Source: Closterium sp. Naga37s-1
Lineage: Eukaryota; Streptophyta; Zygnematophyceae; Desmidiales; Closteriaceae
Assembly (NCBI GenBank): GCA_947471745.1
Contig: CANJKZ010000530.1
Location: 1-64,000 of the forward strand
Reading direction: 5' to 3'
DNA: 64,000 nucleotides
In this document: positions 21,461 through 31,937 of the stretch, one piece after another
How the letters are laid out: each line of letters begins with the position of its first letter
How positions within the stretch are numbered: position 1 is the stretch's first letter
Notes under the pieces: generated by a model
Databases searched by the model: none
What the model saw: only the letters and a program-made list of their open reading frames with translations
Told to the model about the DNA's origin: nothing
Made by a program: the position numbers and the translations under genes

Positions 21461-22758
21461 GACGCCGGAGGAGACGGCAGGGCAACACGTTGTGGAACAC
21501 GTGAGTGCCTGGGACAGCAGGAGGACGAGGACGAGCGACACGACGAGCACGAACAGGTGTGGAAGCACGAGTCTCAGGCTCACGACGCTCAGTCAGGGAC
21601 TCAGTCACCTCAGTGTGAGGAGCAGGAGCGGGCAGCGGGGAGCCAGGCAGTAGCTGTGACTGAGACTGGTCTGTCGGTCGACACAGGAGAGGTGGAGTGA
21701 GGCCAGTGGAAGACGGGAGACTAAGAACCTGGCGAAAGGCCGAGTCAGGCGGTGGCAAGGACAACCGTGGCTGCGGGTAGAAAAACGGTCGGCTTGGCGC
21801 AGTACCTGTACCGTCAGCAGCTCCAGCACCTCCAGTACCTCCAGCTCCAGCACCAGTAGCACCAATAGCTCCGGCAACTCCAGCACCTCTAGTACAAGCA
21901 CCTCCAGGACCAGTAGCTCCAACACCTCCAGTACCTCCAGTACCACCAGCTCCAGCACCTCCAGTACCTCCAGTACCACCAGCTCCAGTACCTCCAGCAC
22001 CAGCAGCACCACCAGCTCCGGTAGCTCCAGCACGTCTAGTACGAGCACCTCCATGACCAGCAGCTCCAGCACCTCCAGTACCTCCAGTACCAACAGCTCC
22101 AGTACCTCCAGCACCAGCAGTACCACCAGCTCCGGCAGCTCCAGCACGTCTAGTACGAGCACCTCTAGGACCAGCAGCTCCAGCACCTCCAGGACCTCCA
22201 GGACCAGCAGCTCCAGCAGCTCCAGTACCTCCAGTACCACCAGCTCCAGCACCAGCAGCTCCAGTAGTACCTCCAGCACCAGCAGCTCCAGCGTCGAGGT
22301 AACTCCAAGCTCCAGCACCAGAGCGGCCTCGCCGAACGACCCACTCACGAAGCTGCTGCAAAGAGGGTGTCTCGAGTCAACTAGGTGGCTGCTGCTGTCC
22401 AACACCAGGACCTGTAGCAAGAGCACCCACGGCCCCTCCACCACTAGGAATCGCAGCACCCCCAGTCTCAGCACCCCCAGAACGAGTACCCCCAGTCTCA
22501 GCACCCCCAGGACTAGCACCTCCTGTGTCCTCACCCCCAGTGTCACCACCCCCAGCAGCACCAGTGTCCACAGCTACAGGCTGCAGAGGTGGTGAAGACG
22601 GTCGAGGCGGAAAACCAGGTGGGGTCTCCAAGCGTGGAGCGCGATGAGTGGCCGCCGTGTCGTCAGCGGCAAGGTCAGCCCCCTCAGCCGGGCCAGAGGA
22701 GTCACAAGAGACTCAACCTGAGACACACCTGAGGGAGCAGGACCCTGTGGGGGGAGGG
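21461..22758 (-). pseudogene. copia hinge region of D
   Basis: Gly/Ala/Thr-rich hinge between integrase and RT of D, made of agctccagcacctcc-like 15- to 18-bp repeats (~21820-22290) and GGAETGG-type repeats (~22440-22560). It sits between inserted C and E. Confidence 0.8.
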
Positions 22759-22763
22759 GATCT

Positions 22764-22898
22764 TGTCAAACTATAATGATATATTTTGTATTGTTCTAGT
22801 CTAGGTGCATTTACTTTGTCCTAGGTTTAGGGTTAGGGCTGACCTATATCTTGCTTGTTTGTTCATTTGCTAGTCATATTCATTCTCATATTCAAACA
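22764..22898 (+). repeat. 5' LTR of E
   Basis: 135 bp, TGTCAAACTATAATG...TTCAAACA, containing tttagggttaggg. Confidence 0.9.
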
Positions 22899-22959
22899 TG
22901 GTATAGAGCTAGGTTTCCCTAGCTAGGTTTCCCCTAGCGTTTTTTTTTTCACTCGATAG

Positions 22960-23360
22960 ACTAAGGGCCCACCTAATTCGCTAGCGCGCGCCTCGTACTA
23001 ATGCGCGCCCCGTCGTAATGCGCACCTCATAGACCGTCGCCCGCCGCCCAGAGCACGCCCCTAGTCAGTACCCACCCCGTCGCCCGTCGATTTCTCGTCG
23101 CCCGTCGGTTTTTCCCCTCCCGTCGCCCGTCGCCCGTCGATTTTTCCCCTCCCGTCGCCCTTCGCCCGTCGATTTTTTTTTTCCCTCCCGTCGCCCGTCA
23201 CCCGTCTCCTGTCGACCGTAGGAACAGGCCCCGTGGCCCCCCTTTTTGTTCTCTAGCGGGCCCCGCAGCCCTTTCTATAGCGGGCCCCGTAGCCTTTTTT
23301 ATAGCGGGCCCCGCGGCCCCTTCGATAGCGGGCCCCGCGGCCCCTTGTCGATAGCGGCTC
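22960..23360 (+). repeat. repetitive leader of E
   Basis: cgtcgcccgtcgatttttcc-like units (~23040-23210) followed by agcgggccccgcggcccc-like units (~23250-23355). Confidence 0.75.
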
Positions 23361-23365
23361 CCTTA

Positions 23366-24736
23366 TAGACCTTACACTTGGACGTCTGGGGCCCCTCCCC
23401 GGTCCTTGGCTCACGTCAGGAGCGCTACTTCCTGATTGTGGTGGACGACTACTCCCGCTACACCACAGTTTTCCCCTTGCGACGGAAGGCCGACGTACCT
23501 ACCGTCCTTGAGCCGTGGCTACTAGCGAGGGGTGGCGTCCAGGGCCTGTGTGGGCTCCACCTACACTCGGACTGTGGTGGTGAGTTTTCTTCCACTCGCC
23601 TGGAGACGTTCTGTCAGGGCCGGGGGATCATCCAGTCTTACACGCTACCAGACTCGCTGCAGCAGAACGGGGTAGCCGAGCGACGCATCGGCCTGATCAT
23701 GGAGGTTGCCCGGACCTCCATGTGACATGCCGGTGCCCCCCAATTCTGGTGGCCTCAGGCAGTCCGCTACGCCGCACACCAGCTAAACATGTGGCCTAGT
23801 GACGCACGGCCACGGGTGATGCCGATCTTCCTTTGGACAGGTTTTCCGGGCGTAGCAGGTGACTACCGCGTCTGGGGTTGTCTGGCTCACGTTCGCGCCC
23901 CTGGCGTGAACAATTTGTTTGCGCGCACCCGTGTCTGCGTCTTTCTCGGCTTCCCACTCGACACCTCAGGCTGGGTGTTTTACGACCCAGTCACCCACCA
24001 TTTCTTTGCCTCTCAGGACGTCACTTTCGACGAGTCGGTCAGTTACTACAGGAGTCGCCCACACAGAGGTTTTGAGGCCTTTTCCCCCGACTGTTCCTCA
24101 GTAGCCCCCCCCCCCAGTCGCCCCAGTAGCCCCACCCCCTTTGCGTCCTGCCCCGTCAAGTGTGTCGCACGTCACTCTGCAGTCTTCCCCCCCACAGCGT
24201 CTAGTCCCTGTCGTGTCTGGGGGTGCTGGAGGTGCAGTTGCGGAGGGTGAGGGTACTGGGGCTGCTGGAGCCCGTCGTGCTAGCTCTGGGGGTGCCGGGG
24301 GTGTGAGATTGGAGACCACTCCTGAGGAGGACACGACTGTCTCGACTCAGCGTCTTCGCCCCGCCTCAACCCCTAGCTTTCCGTCTGTTCCGCAGTTCCC
24401 TCCTAGTTTGCCTCTGCGACCGGTCGCTGCGGAGCCTGGGGGTGTTCCTGCAGGAGGCACTGGAGTCCCTTGGGGTGTTGTCACTGGAGGTTCTGGCTCT
24501 GGGGGTGCTGGAGCCGGAGACATGAGCACTGCAACGCCTACGCCGCGCACTGTACGTTTCCTGACCCGAGTGCAGCGTTTAGAGATGTTGGAGAGGGATG
24601 AGCGGGAGCAGTTTGAGAGGGCACGGCAGCAGCAGCAGCAGTCTCAGTCGGAGCGTCAAGAGAGAGTAGAGGAGGAGTCGCCGCAGCAGCAGCAGCAGCA
24701 GTCTCAGACGGAGCGTCAGGAGAGAGTAGAGGAGTC

Positions 24737-24777
<41 letters not shown>

Positions 24778-24811
24778 CTCAGTCGGAGCGTCCGGAGAGA
24801 GTAGAGGAGTC

Positions 24812-24850
<39 letters not shown>

Positions 24851-24944
24851 GCAGTAGGAGTCTCAGTCGGAGTGTCAGGAGAGAGTAGAGGAGGAGTCAC
24901 GGCAGCAGCAGCAGCAGCAGCACCACCACCACCACCACCACCAC

Positions 24945-25003
<59 letters not shown>

Positions 25004-27246
25004 CTCTCAGTTGGAGCGTCAGGAGAGAGTAGAGGAGGAGTCACGTCAGCAGCACGGGCAGGTACCGTCGCTGCAGACGCCAAAGGAGGCGGAGCTGCGG
25101 CGACTGCGACTGCGCGACCTGCCCGACCCAGCACCTGCACGCTTGGTTCGTGGTCCTCTACCGTCCCCTCCTGTTCCCCCCGCCCAGTCCCTGTCCTCGT
25201 CCCAGTGGACTCGTCGTTCTCCCCTTAGTCGTGCTGTGTCTCCAGAGCCCCGTCGGTCTCGTTACCGTGCAGACGGTCCGTTTCACCTTGTTCTCCGCTC
25301 TCGTGTTCCATCTCCTCCAGTCCTTCCACAGCCTCTTGAGTCATCCCTCACTGTACTTCACGACCCGTTGTCCGACTACCTCCATGCCTCCCGCCCTGTC
25401 GTCTCCCATGTTTTGTCCGAGTTGGTCACTCACCCAACTGCACCCCTGTCGTCTGTCTCAGCTCTTGTTACCACTATCGACGGCTTTGCCTCTTCCCGTC
25501 ACCTTGACTACACCGCTCACTTGGTGAGTGGCCCTGCTCGTTCTCCGTCCTCTGGGGGTGCTCTTGTCTTTCCCTTGCAGGTCCTGGAGGACAGGCAGTT
25601 CGAGCTTGGTTTCCTTGCGGCCGCTGTTCCTCATCTCTGCGCCATACTGCTTGCCACTGAGGGGGATCCAGACGCCCTTGACATCCCGATCCCTCGCACT
25701 AACGCTGAGGCGGTCTCGGGACCCTAGGCTTCCTACTGGATAGCAGCTGAGGAGGCAGAGATGGCATCTTATAGGTCCACATGCACCTACGTCGACGCCG
25801 TCCCACCACCTGGGGCAAACGTTGTCAGTGGCATGTGGCTCTACAAGGTGAAGCGGCTGCCTGGAGCACCACCAGTGTTCAAGGCGTGCTACGTGGCGAG
25901 AGGCTTTAGTCAGCGAGAGGGGTTAGACTTCTTCCAGACCTTTGCTCCCACCCCGAAGATGACCACTCTTCGGGTGTTGCTGCATATTGCAGCACAGCGC
26001 GACTACGAGTTGCACTCCTTGGACTTCTCCACCGCGTTTCTTCAGGGAGTCTGCACGAGCAGATCTGGCTGTGTCGTCCGCCTGGCTTCACTGGCACTTT
26101 CCCTCCTGGGACCCAATGGCAGCTGCATCGACCGGTCTACGGCCTGCGCCACGCCCCCCGCGAGTGGCACGACACGCTACGTACGACTCTTGCTGACTTC
26201 TTTCCGTCGTCTGCTGACCCATCGATGCTCGTCCGCCGTGGCTCGACCCCGTTCTTTGTTCTGGTCTACGTTGACGACCTGGTATTCGCTTCTCCCGACC
26301 GACGCGCACTGGCCTCCGTGAAGGAGGAACTGCAGAGGAGACACACTTGCACTGACCTTGGTGAGCTGCAGCGCTACCTTGGCCTGCAGATCACCAGGGA
26401 CAGGACAGCTCGCACCATTATGCTGACCTAGTCGCATATGGTCGAGCAGATCCTCACGCGGTTTCGCTTCCCGTTCTCCAAGGTACAGCCCACCCCTCTT
26501 GCTGTGGATCATGGGCTCACGGCTCCACCTTTGGACGAGCCATTTGAGTCCAGCGGTCCATATCCTGAGCTGGTGGGTTGTCTCATGTACCTGATGACTT
26601 GTACTTGCCCAGACCTAGCTTACCCTCTTAGCGTCCTTGCACGCTTTGTTGCGCCTGGGAGACACCGACCTTCCCACTGGTACGCCGCTAAGAGGGTGGC
26701 AAATTATGTGGCGATTACATCAGGCATGGGACTTGTCCTTGGAGGGAAGCAGCCAGTTACACTGACAGGTTACTCGGATTCGTCATGGGCTGACGACGCG
26801 GAGTCGCTACGGTCTACACAGGGTTACTGCTTCGGTCTTAGGAAAGAGCTGTTTCGTGGAGGTCAACTCGGGCGTCGTCGGTCTCTAGTTCCAGCTCTGA
26901 GGCAGAGTTGTACGCTGCGGCCATGGCCGCCCAGGAGCTTTGCTGGCTGTCTTTCCTCCTCACCGACCTTGGTGAGCGGCCTCGCTCTCTCCCAGTCTTG
27001 TTCGCTGACAACAGGTCTGCTATCCTGTTGTGTGGGGAGCCCCGACTGGTTGGGAAGGCGAAGCACATCCAGCTTCGTTACTTCCTTCTCCGTGAGTTTC
27101 AGCAGCGTGGCCAGGCCCACGTGGTCTGTGTGGTCTCTGAGGCCAACACTGCAGATATCTTCACCAAGGCGTTGCCGCCTTGTGCCCACCAACGCTGCTG
27201 CACCCAGCTCGGCCTTGAGTCTACAGGCCCCCACTTGCTTGCGTAG
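23366..27246 (+). pseudogene. copia pol remnant of E
   Basis: Starts within integrase (LHLDVWGPSPVLGSRQERYF), then the integrase tail (VTFDESVSYYRSRPHRGFE), a Gln-rich hinge made of CAG repeats (~24620-25010), pre-RT, RT with YVDD (~26268) and RNase H (YSDSSWADDAESLRSTQGY ~26770; ADNRSAILLCGEPRL ~27007). Closest to the pol of C. Confidence 0.85.
24620..25010 (+). repeat. CAG-rich hinge microsatellite
   Basis: Runs of cag alternating with cagtctcagtcggagcgtc and gagagagtagaggag, encoding Gln runs between SQSERQERVEE blocks. It includes a short (cac)n patch at ~24920-24950. A matching region lies in C at ~17400-17930. Confidence 0.9.
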
Positions 27247-27307
27247 AGATGCTTTGTCTTGTACCCGTATATCTCTTCCTATATATCTCTGTATCGATGC
27301 ATGTGGA

Positions 27308-27450
27308 CTGGCCTTGTGGCCCCTTGTTTTCCCTCAGACTTTGTGGTGACGTTGTGATTCACCCTGAGTTGCGTCGCTTGCTTGATTCTTGTTGTTGCAG
27401 ACCGGTCTTGTGACCTTTCCTTGCTCTTGCTGACTGGTCCTATGACCCTT
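27308..27450 (+). promoter_or_regulatory. conserved 3' hairpin block of E
   Basis: Same arrangement as in B with an added copy: GGCC-UUGU-GGCC (~27310), CUCAG...CUGAG (~27335-27368), GGUC-UUGU-GACC (~27403-27415), GGUC-CUAU-GACC (~27436-27447), then a second CUCAG...CUGAG (~27453-27490). Confidence 0.55.
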
Positions 27451-27537
27451 GCTCTCAGATTGTGTGGTGACTTCGTAATCCACCCTGAGATATGTGTTGC
27501 TTTCCGCCGGACTACCGTCACCTAGAATATGGGGGTG

Positions 27538-27672
27538 TGTCAAACTATAATGATATATTTTGTATTGTTCTAGTCTAGGTGCATTTACTTTGTCCTAGGT
27601 TTAGGGTTAGGGCTGACCTTTATCTTGCTTGTTTGTTCATTTGCTATTCATATTCATTCTCATATTCAAACA
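27538..27672 (+). repeat. 3' LTR of E
   Basis: 135 bp; two differences from 22764-22898. Confidence 0.9.
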
Positions 27673-27677
27673 GGTCT

Positions 27678-29575
27678 ACTGGGAGGGGAACTGGTACCAG
27701 GAAGAGAGGCGCCAGGGGGACCGGGTGGGACGCGTGCGGTTGGAGCTTGTAGAAACAGACTGACTCGTCAAAGGTGACGTCCTGGGATGAGAACACGAGA
27801 CGCTCGCGAGGGTGGTAAAACTACCACGGCGGGGCGACGGTGGGGAAGCCTAGGAAGGCGCAGCGGAGAGTGCGAGGAGAGAGCTTGCTCGCAGTGGTAA
27901 CGCGAACAAGGGAGAGCACGCCCCAGACCCGAAACGCCGATGCATCGCCAACCTTTCCCGTTCAACGGAGTGTGGGCGAGGTCTCTGGCAAAGAGACACG
28001 GGGCCAGAGGTTGAGTTGATGCGCGGCGTATCGGACCACAAACGGCCACAGAAAATGGGGAGCAGCCGCATGGATCATAGAGGTACGAGCAACCTCCATG
28101 ATCAAGCCAATGCGATGCTTAGCAATCCTATTTTTCTGCGGAGAGGCCGGAAGCGTGAACGTCTGCATGATGCCCTCATCTCGACAGAACTCCGCGAGGA
28201 GGCCGGAAGAGAACTCACCGCCCCTGTCAGAGTGCAGACGCAGGACTGGAAGGTCCCGCCGAAACCGCTCGCGCAGCTGGTGACGAGTAGCGCGGATCCA
28301 GTGGATCAAAACACTGCTGACGGCCGCCTTGCTGCGCAAGGGGAAGACTGTGGTGTAGCGCGTGTAATCGTCAACGACCAGCAGGAAGTAGCGCTCCTGG
28401 TCCGTCCTACTGACAAGGGTCGGGCCCCACACGTCCATGTGGAGAGTCTGCAGAGGAGCAGTGGTCGGAGGAAACGTGGAGGATTGAGGAGCGGCGCGCT
28501 GCCGCCCCTCGACGCAGGGAAGGCACGGCGGGGCAGGCGAGCGCGGGAGGGGGGGAAGGGACCTGGGAAGGCTAGAGACAAGGAGACGGGAGTACATGCT
28601 GCGGAGACGCGGCAGAGAGGGGTGACCGAGTCGATGGTGCCAGAGAAGAGTCTGGTGGGAGAGTTCCCGACACGAGCACGACGCAGCAAACTGACCAGAC
28701 GCAGTCACCTGACTCGACACAGCCACCTGACCTGACGCAGCCACCTGTGTAGACATATTGGTCAGGGTGTACGGACTAGACCCAGGCTGCCGAGTGAACA
28801 TAGCAAGGTGACGTCCAGTCCGGGAGCACGTACAGATCGCCGCACGCTGCCCTCCAGGGATAAAGGTATCAACCCAAACATCCTGAAGGACTGCGTTGCT
28901 AAACAAGTTTGTCGAGAACGATGGGAGGTGGAGGCCTAAAAGAGAGCCGGAGGGGAATGCCGGACACGGGAGGACAGTGGAGGCTCGCGCTACTACTGGG
29001 CCCCCAGTGGGGTCAGCCAGTGAGACTGGGACAGGTGATGCGAGCGGTGTTACTGTGGTGCAATCACGAAAGAAGCAACGTGACGCTCCTGAGTCAAGTG
29101 TGAAAGTGTGCAAGGCCTCAGCTGAGGCAGGACCAGTGGCGGTAGAAGCACTAGCACCTAGAGCTGCAGCAGACTCACTAGCACCTAGAGCGGCAGCAGA
29201 CTCACTAGCACCTAGAGCAACAGCCTCTACACAACCAGGGACGCCTCGCTGAGAAACACAGTCGCGAAGCCGCTGCGGGGAGAAGATCTTCTGCTGACGC
29301 TGCTGCCGCCGCTGTCCAGTACCCATAAAACCATAACCTCCACCACCAGGACGGCTGCGCTGAACTACCCACTCATGGATCTGCTGTAGCGAGAGAGTGT
29401 CCGGGTGCGCGGGTTGCCGGTGCTGTCCAGCACCTCCAGCACGATAACCTCCACCACCAGGACGGCCTCGCTGAATAACCCACTTGCGAAGCTGCTGCGG
29501 TGATAGAGTGTCCGGGTGAGGCAGTGGCCGCTGTTGTCCAACCCTAGACGCTGCTACGACCATGATAGTGGCCAT
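27678..29575 (-). pseudogene. copia integrase-protease remnant of D
   Basis: Minus-strand frame containing LREWV-type pre-protease repeats (three similar QQLRKWVIQRGRPGGGGY blocks, ~29270-29520), protease FTLDSGASRCFFRDC (~29070), pre-integrase HHRLGHPSLPRLR (~28620), and integrase with LHMDVWGPTLVSR (~28430), LHSDRGGEFSSG (~28215) and the NRIAKHRIG position (~28130). Largely open, but the element as a whole is broken. Confidence 0.85.
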
Positions 29576-30882
29576 GACAGGCAGTGGCAGTCAGTAGCAG
29601 CGGCGCAAGGGCAGTAGTAGCGACTGCTATAGCTGCAGCTGTAGCAATAGCGGTGATCGCTGTGGCTGTAACAACACTAGCGACTGTTGGAGTGGCTGTG
29701 AAGGCCAGTAGGGTGCGTGGGCAGCAGGGCACGGGCGAGTGCAGTAACAGCAGCAGTAGCTCAGCAACAACAGCACAGGTGGCAGCAGCAGCCTAGCAGT
29801 AGCAGCAGCTGAGCAGTAGGAGCAGCAGCAGCATGGCGGCTCGGTGGGGCTGGGCAATGCTGCAGGGCGGAGTGGCTCGGGTTAGGCGGCGCGGCTCGGC
29901 AGGGTTGGGTGGCGCGGGGGCCTAAGGGCAGGGCGGCGCGGGGGCCTAAGGGCAGGGCAGCGTGTCTCGCGGGCTGTAGGGCAGGGAAGCGCGGCTCGCG
30001 GGCTGCAGGGCAGCGCGGCTGAGGCTGCTTAGCAGCAGCAGCAGCTGAGCAGTAGCAGCAGCGCAGCCGGCAGCAGCAGCAGCAGCACAGGTGGCAGCAG
30101 AACAGGTGGCAGCAGCATCGCAGCCAGCAGCAGTAGCTCAGGCGGCAGCAATAGCGCGGCAGCAGCAGCACAGGTGGCAGCAACAGTGCAGGCGGCAGCA
30201 GCAGCTCAGGCGGCAGCAGCGCGTTTGGCAGCAGTTGCGCAGCAGCAGCAGTGCTGGCGGGTAGGGGCTCAGTAGGGCAGAGCGCAGCTGAAGCAGCACG
30301 TGTAGCAGCAGCAGTAGCAGCAGCGCTTAGTAGCAGCAGCAGCGCATGTAGCAGCAGCAGTAGCAGCAGCGCGCTTAGCAGCAGCAGCAGTGCTTAGTAG
30401 CAGCAGCAGCGCATGCAGCAGTAGCAGCCGCGTAAGTGACAGCAGCAGCAGCGCGGACAAGCAGGGCGCAGACAGGGTGCGCGTGGGTGCGCGCGGGGTG
30501 TGCGTGAGGTGCGCGCGGGCCGGGCGCAGGCTGCTGGCGGGCAGCGCGAGCGGGCAGGGGCGCAGTGGCGCTCGCGGGCAGGGTTGCAGTGGCGCTTGCG
30601 GGCAGGCAGAGCGCTTGCGGGCAGGCAGAGCGCGTGGGTAGGGGCGCAGGCGCGCGGGCGGGCAATGCACTAGGCAGCAGGCAGCGCGTGTGCAGGTAGG
30701 CAGCGCGCTTGCAGCAGGCAGCGCGCAGATCGCGCGCTAGGCAACAAGCGGGCAGTGCAACGGTCAGGGCAGGGCAGAACGGACAAGCAGGCGAAATTTC
30801 AACGGTGGGCCCTTTAAAAAAAACACACACACACACACAAAAAACTAGGTCCTAAGGTCTAGGAACAGCATAGTCTCTGACA
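29576..30882 (-). repeat. low-complexity leader of D
   Basis: AGC/CAG-rich stretches (29590-29850, 30020-30460), GC-rich gcggctcgcgggctgcaggg-like units (29870-30010), gggcaggcagagcgc units (30540-30790) and a short (ac)n tract (~30820-30838). The repeat content hides any gag start. Confidence 0.7.
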
Positions 30883-30885
30883 CCA

Positions 30886-31019
30886 TGTTAAAGTATGTGG
30901 TAGGGAATGGGTCGACTAGGTCAAAGGGTGGGGTACAAGAGAGTGTCGAGGGAATTGATGTACCCCCTAACATGCAAATCACTATAGGCTAGATGACTAA
31001 AGTGAATATAACTTTGAGA
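30886..31019 (-). repeat. 5' LTR of D
   Basis: 134 bp; abuts the minus-strand primer site TGGTGTCAGAG on its left and the minisatellite on its right. Confidence 0.88.
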
Positions 31020-31190
31020 GCGTGGTGTTCCTGGCATGATGGTGTGAGTGCGTGGTGTTCTTGGCATGATGGTGTGAGCTCGTGGTGTTCCTGGCATGAT
31101 GGTGTGAACGCGTGGTGTTCCTCGCATGATGGTGTGAGCGCGTGGTGTTCCTGGCATGATGGTGTGAGTGCGTGGTGTTCCTGGCATGAC
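31020..31190 (+). repeat. 30-bp minisatellite 2, right part
   Basis: About 5.5 more units of the array at 3655-3774. Starting gcgtggtg directly after the LTR of D, it continues the unit interrupted on the left. Confidence 0.9.
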
Positions 31191-31640
31191 AATATGGTGG
31201 CGTGGCATCTTCGCGGCATATTGGCATGACACATGGCAGCGTAATAGTACGGCAGCGTAACAATACAGCAGTGTGGCAGTATGGCGGTATGGCAGCATGA
31301 CAGCATGTCAGTTTATGTAGCTATTCTTGGATGGAAGCACGGTAGAAACTTTGATCATAGATTTTGTAGTAAAAGCTTAATTATTCCCACAACCCATCTA
31401 TCTGGTCTGCTCTGGGCTGATCTGTTTTATTCTTAGACTTAGTAGCTGTTCTTGGAATTGTTGCAACAAATGTACGGTTCTTTTTGGGTTGCATCTAGCT
31501 GTTGTGAGATACGGTATTTGTATATAGCTGTTCTTGGATTTCCTATCGATCTGCTCGTACATGATCTTGGATTACTACTACAATTTAGACAAAGCAGAGG
31601 CGTAGTATGTGTAAATATTCCCTCCTTGATCACCCCTAAC
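31191..31640. other. AT-richer intergenic DNA with weak repeats
   Basis: 31190-31320 is a decayed ~10-bp pattern around tatggcagca. After that, tagctgttcttgga-like motifs recur at ~31317, 31440, 31527 and 31642. No gene is supported. Confidence 0.5.
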
Positions 31641-31937
31641 AAACGTATGTAGCTGTTATGGGACTACCCCTCTATAGCCTACACAAATGTATAAGCTATA
31701 ATGTTCTAACACACCCCCATAGGCAAAGTGGGGGAGAACAAGTGGTAACAAGACCAGTCAAGAAAAGCAAAGCAAGCTCAGGGTGGATCACAAAGTCACC
31801 ACACAGTCCGAGCACAAGCAAAGGGCCACAAGGCCAGTTCACATGCAGAGTTATATAAAGAGAACAAGCAATACAGTGATCATATCCTAGCAAGTGCAAG
31901 TATGCAGATATATATATAGATCACAGTACAAGCAGAG

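Larger units (their letters stand above)
22764..27672 (+). mobile_element. Element E: short copia LTR retrotransposon
   Basis: Plus-strand element of 4909 bp inserted in D. LTRs 22764-22898 and 27538-27672 (135 bp) differ at two positions (~1.5%), so it is young. Primer-binding site TGGTATAGAGC at 22899-22909 and the purine tract at ~27526-27537. Flanks gatct (22759-22763) and ggtct (27673-27677) are a target duplication with one mismatch. It holds a repetitive leader, part of integrase, a Gln-rich hinge, RT and RNase H, but no gag or protease. Same subfamily as C. Broken, with at least five breaks. Confidence 0.88.
3775..31019 (-). mobile_element. Element D: copia LTR retrotransposon hosting C and E
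   Basis: Minus-strand Ty1/copia element with LTRs at 3775-3908 (3') and 30886-31019 (5'), purine tract beside the left LTR (~3909-3920), and a primer-binding site reading TGGTGTCAGAG on the minus strand next to the right LTR, matching initiator tRNA-Met. Target duplication gcgtg (3770-3774 and 31020-31024). Two younger elements sit inside it, C at 6091-21455 and E at 22764-27672; without them D is about 7.0 kb. The LTRs differ at about 8 of 134 positions (~6%), so it belongs to the older wave. Broken, with more than five breaks; no clear gag N-terminus is seen. Confidence 0.88.

Noticed and set aside
31317-31655. Recurring tagctgttcttgga motifs as a further transposon terminus
   Set aside because: Copies are short, unevenly spaced and lack target duplications or terminal repeats.
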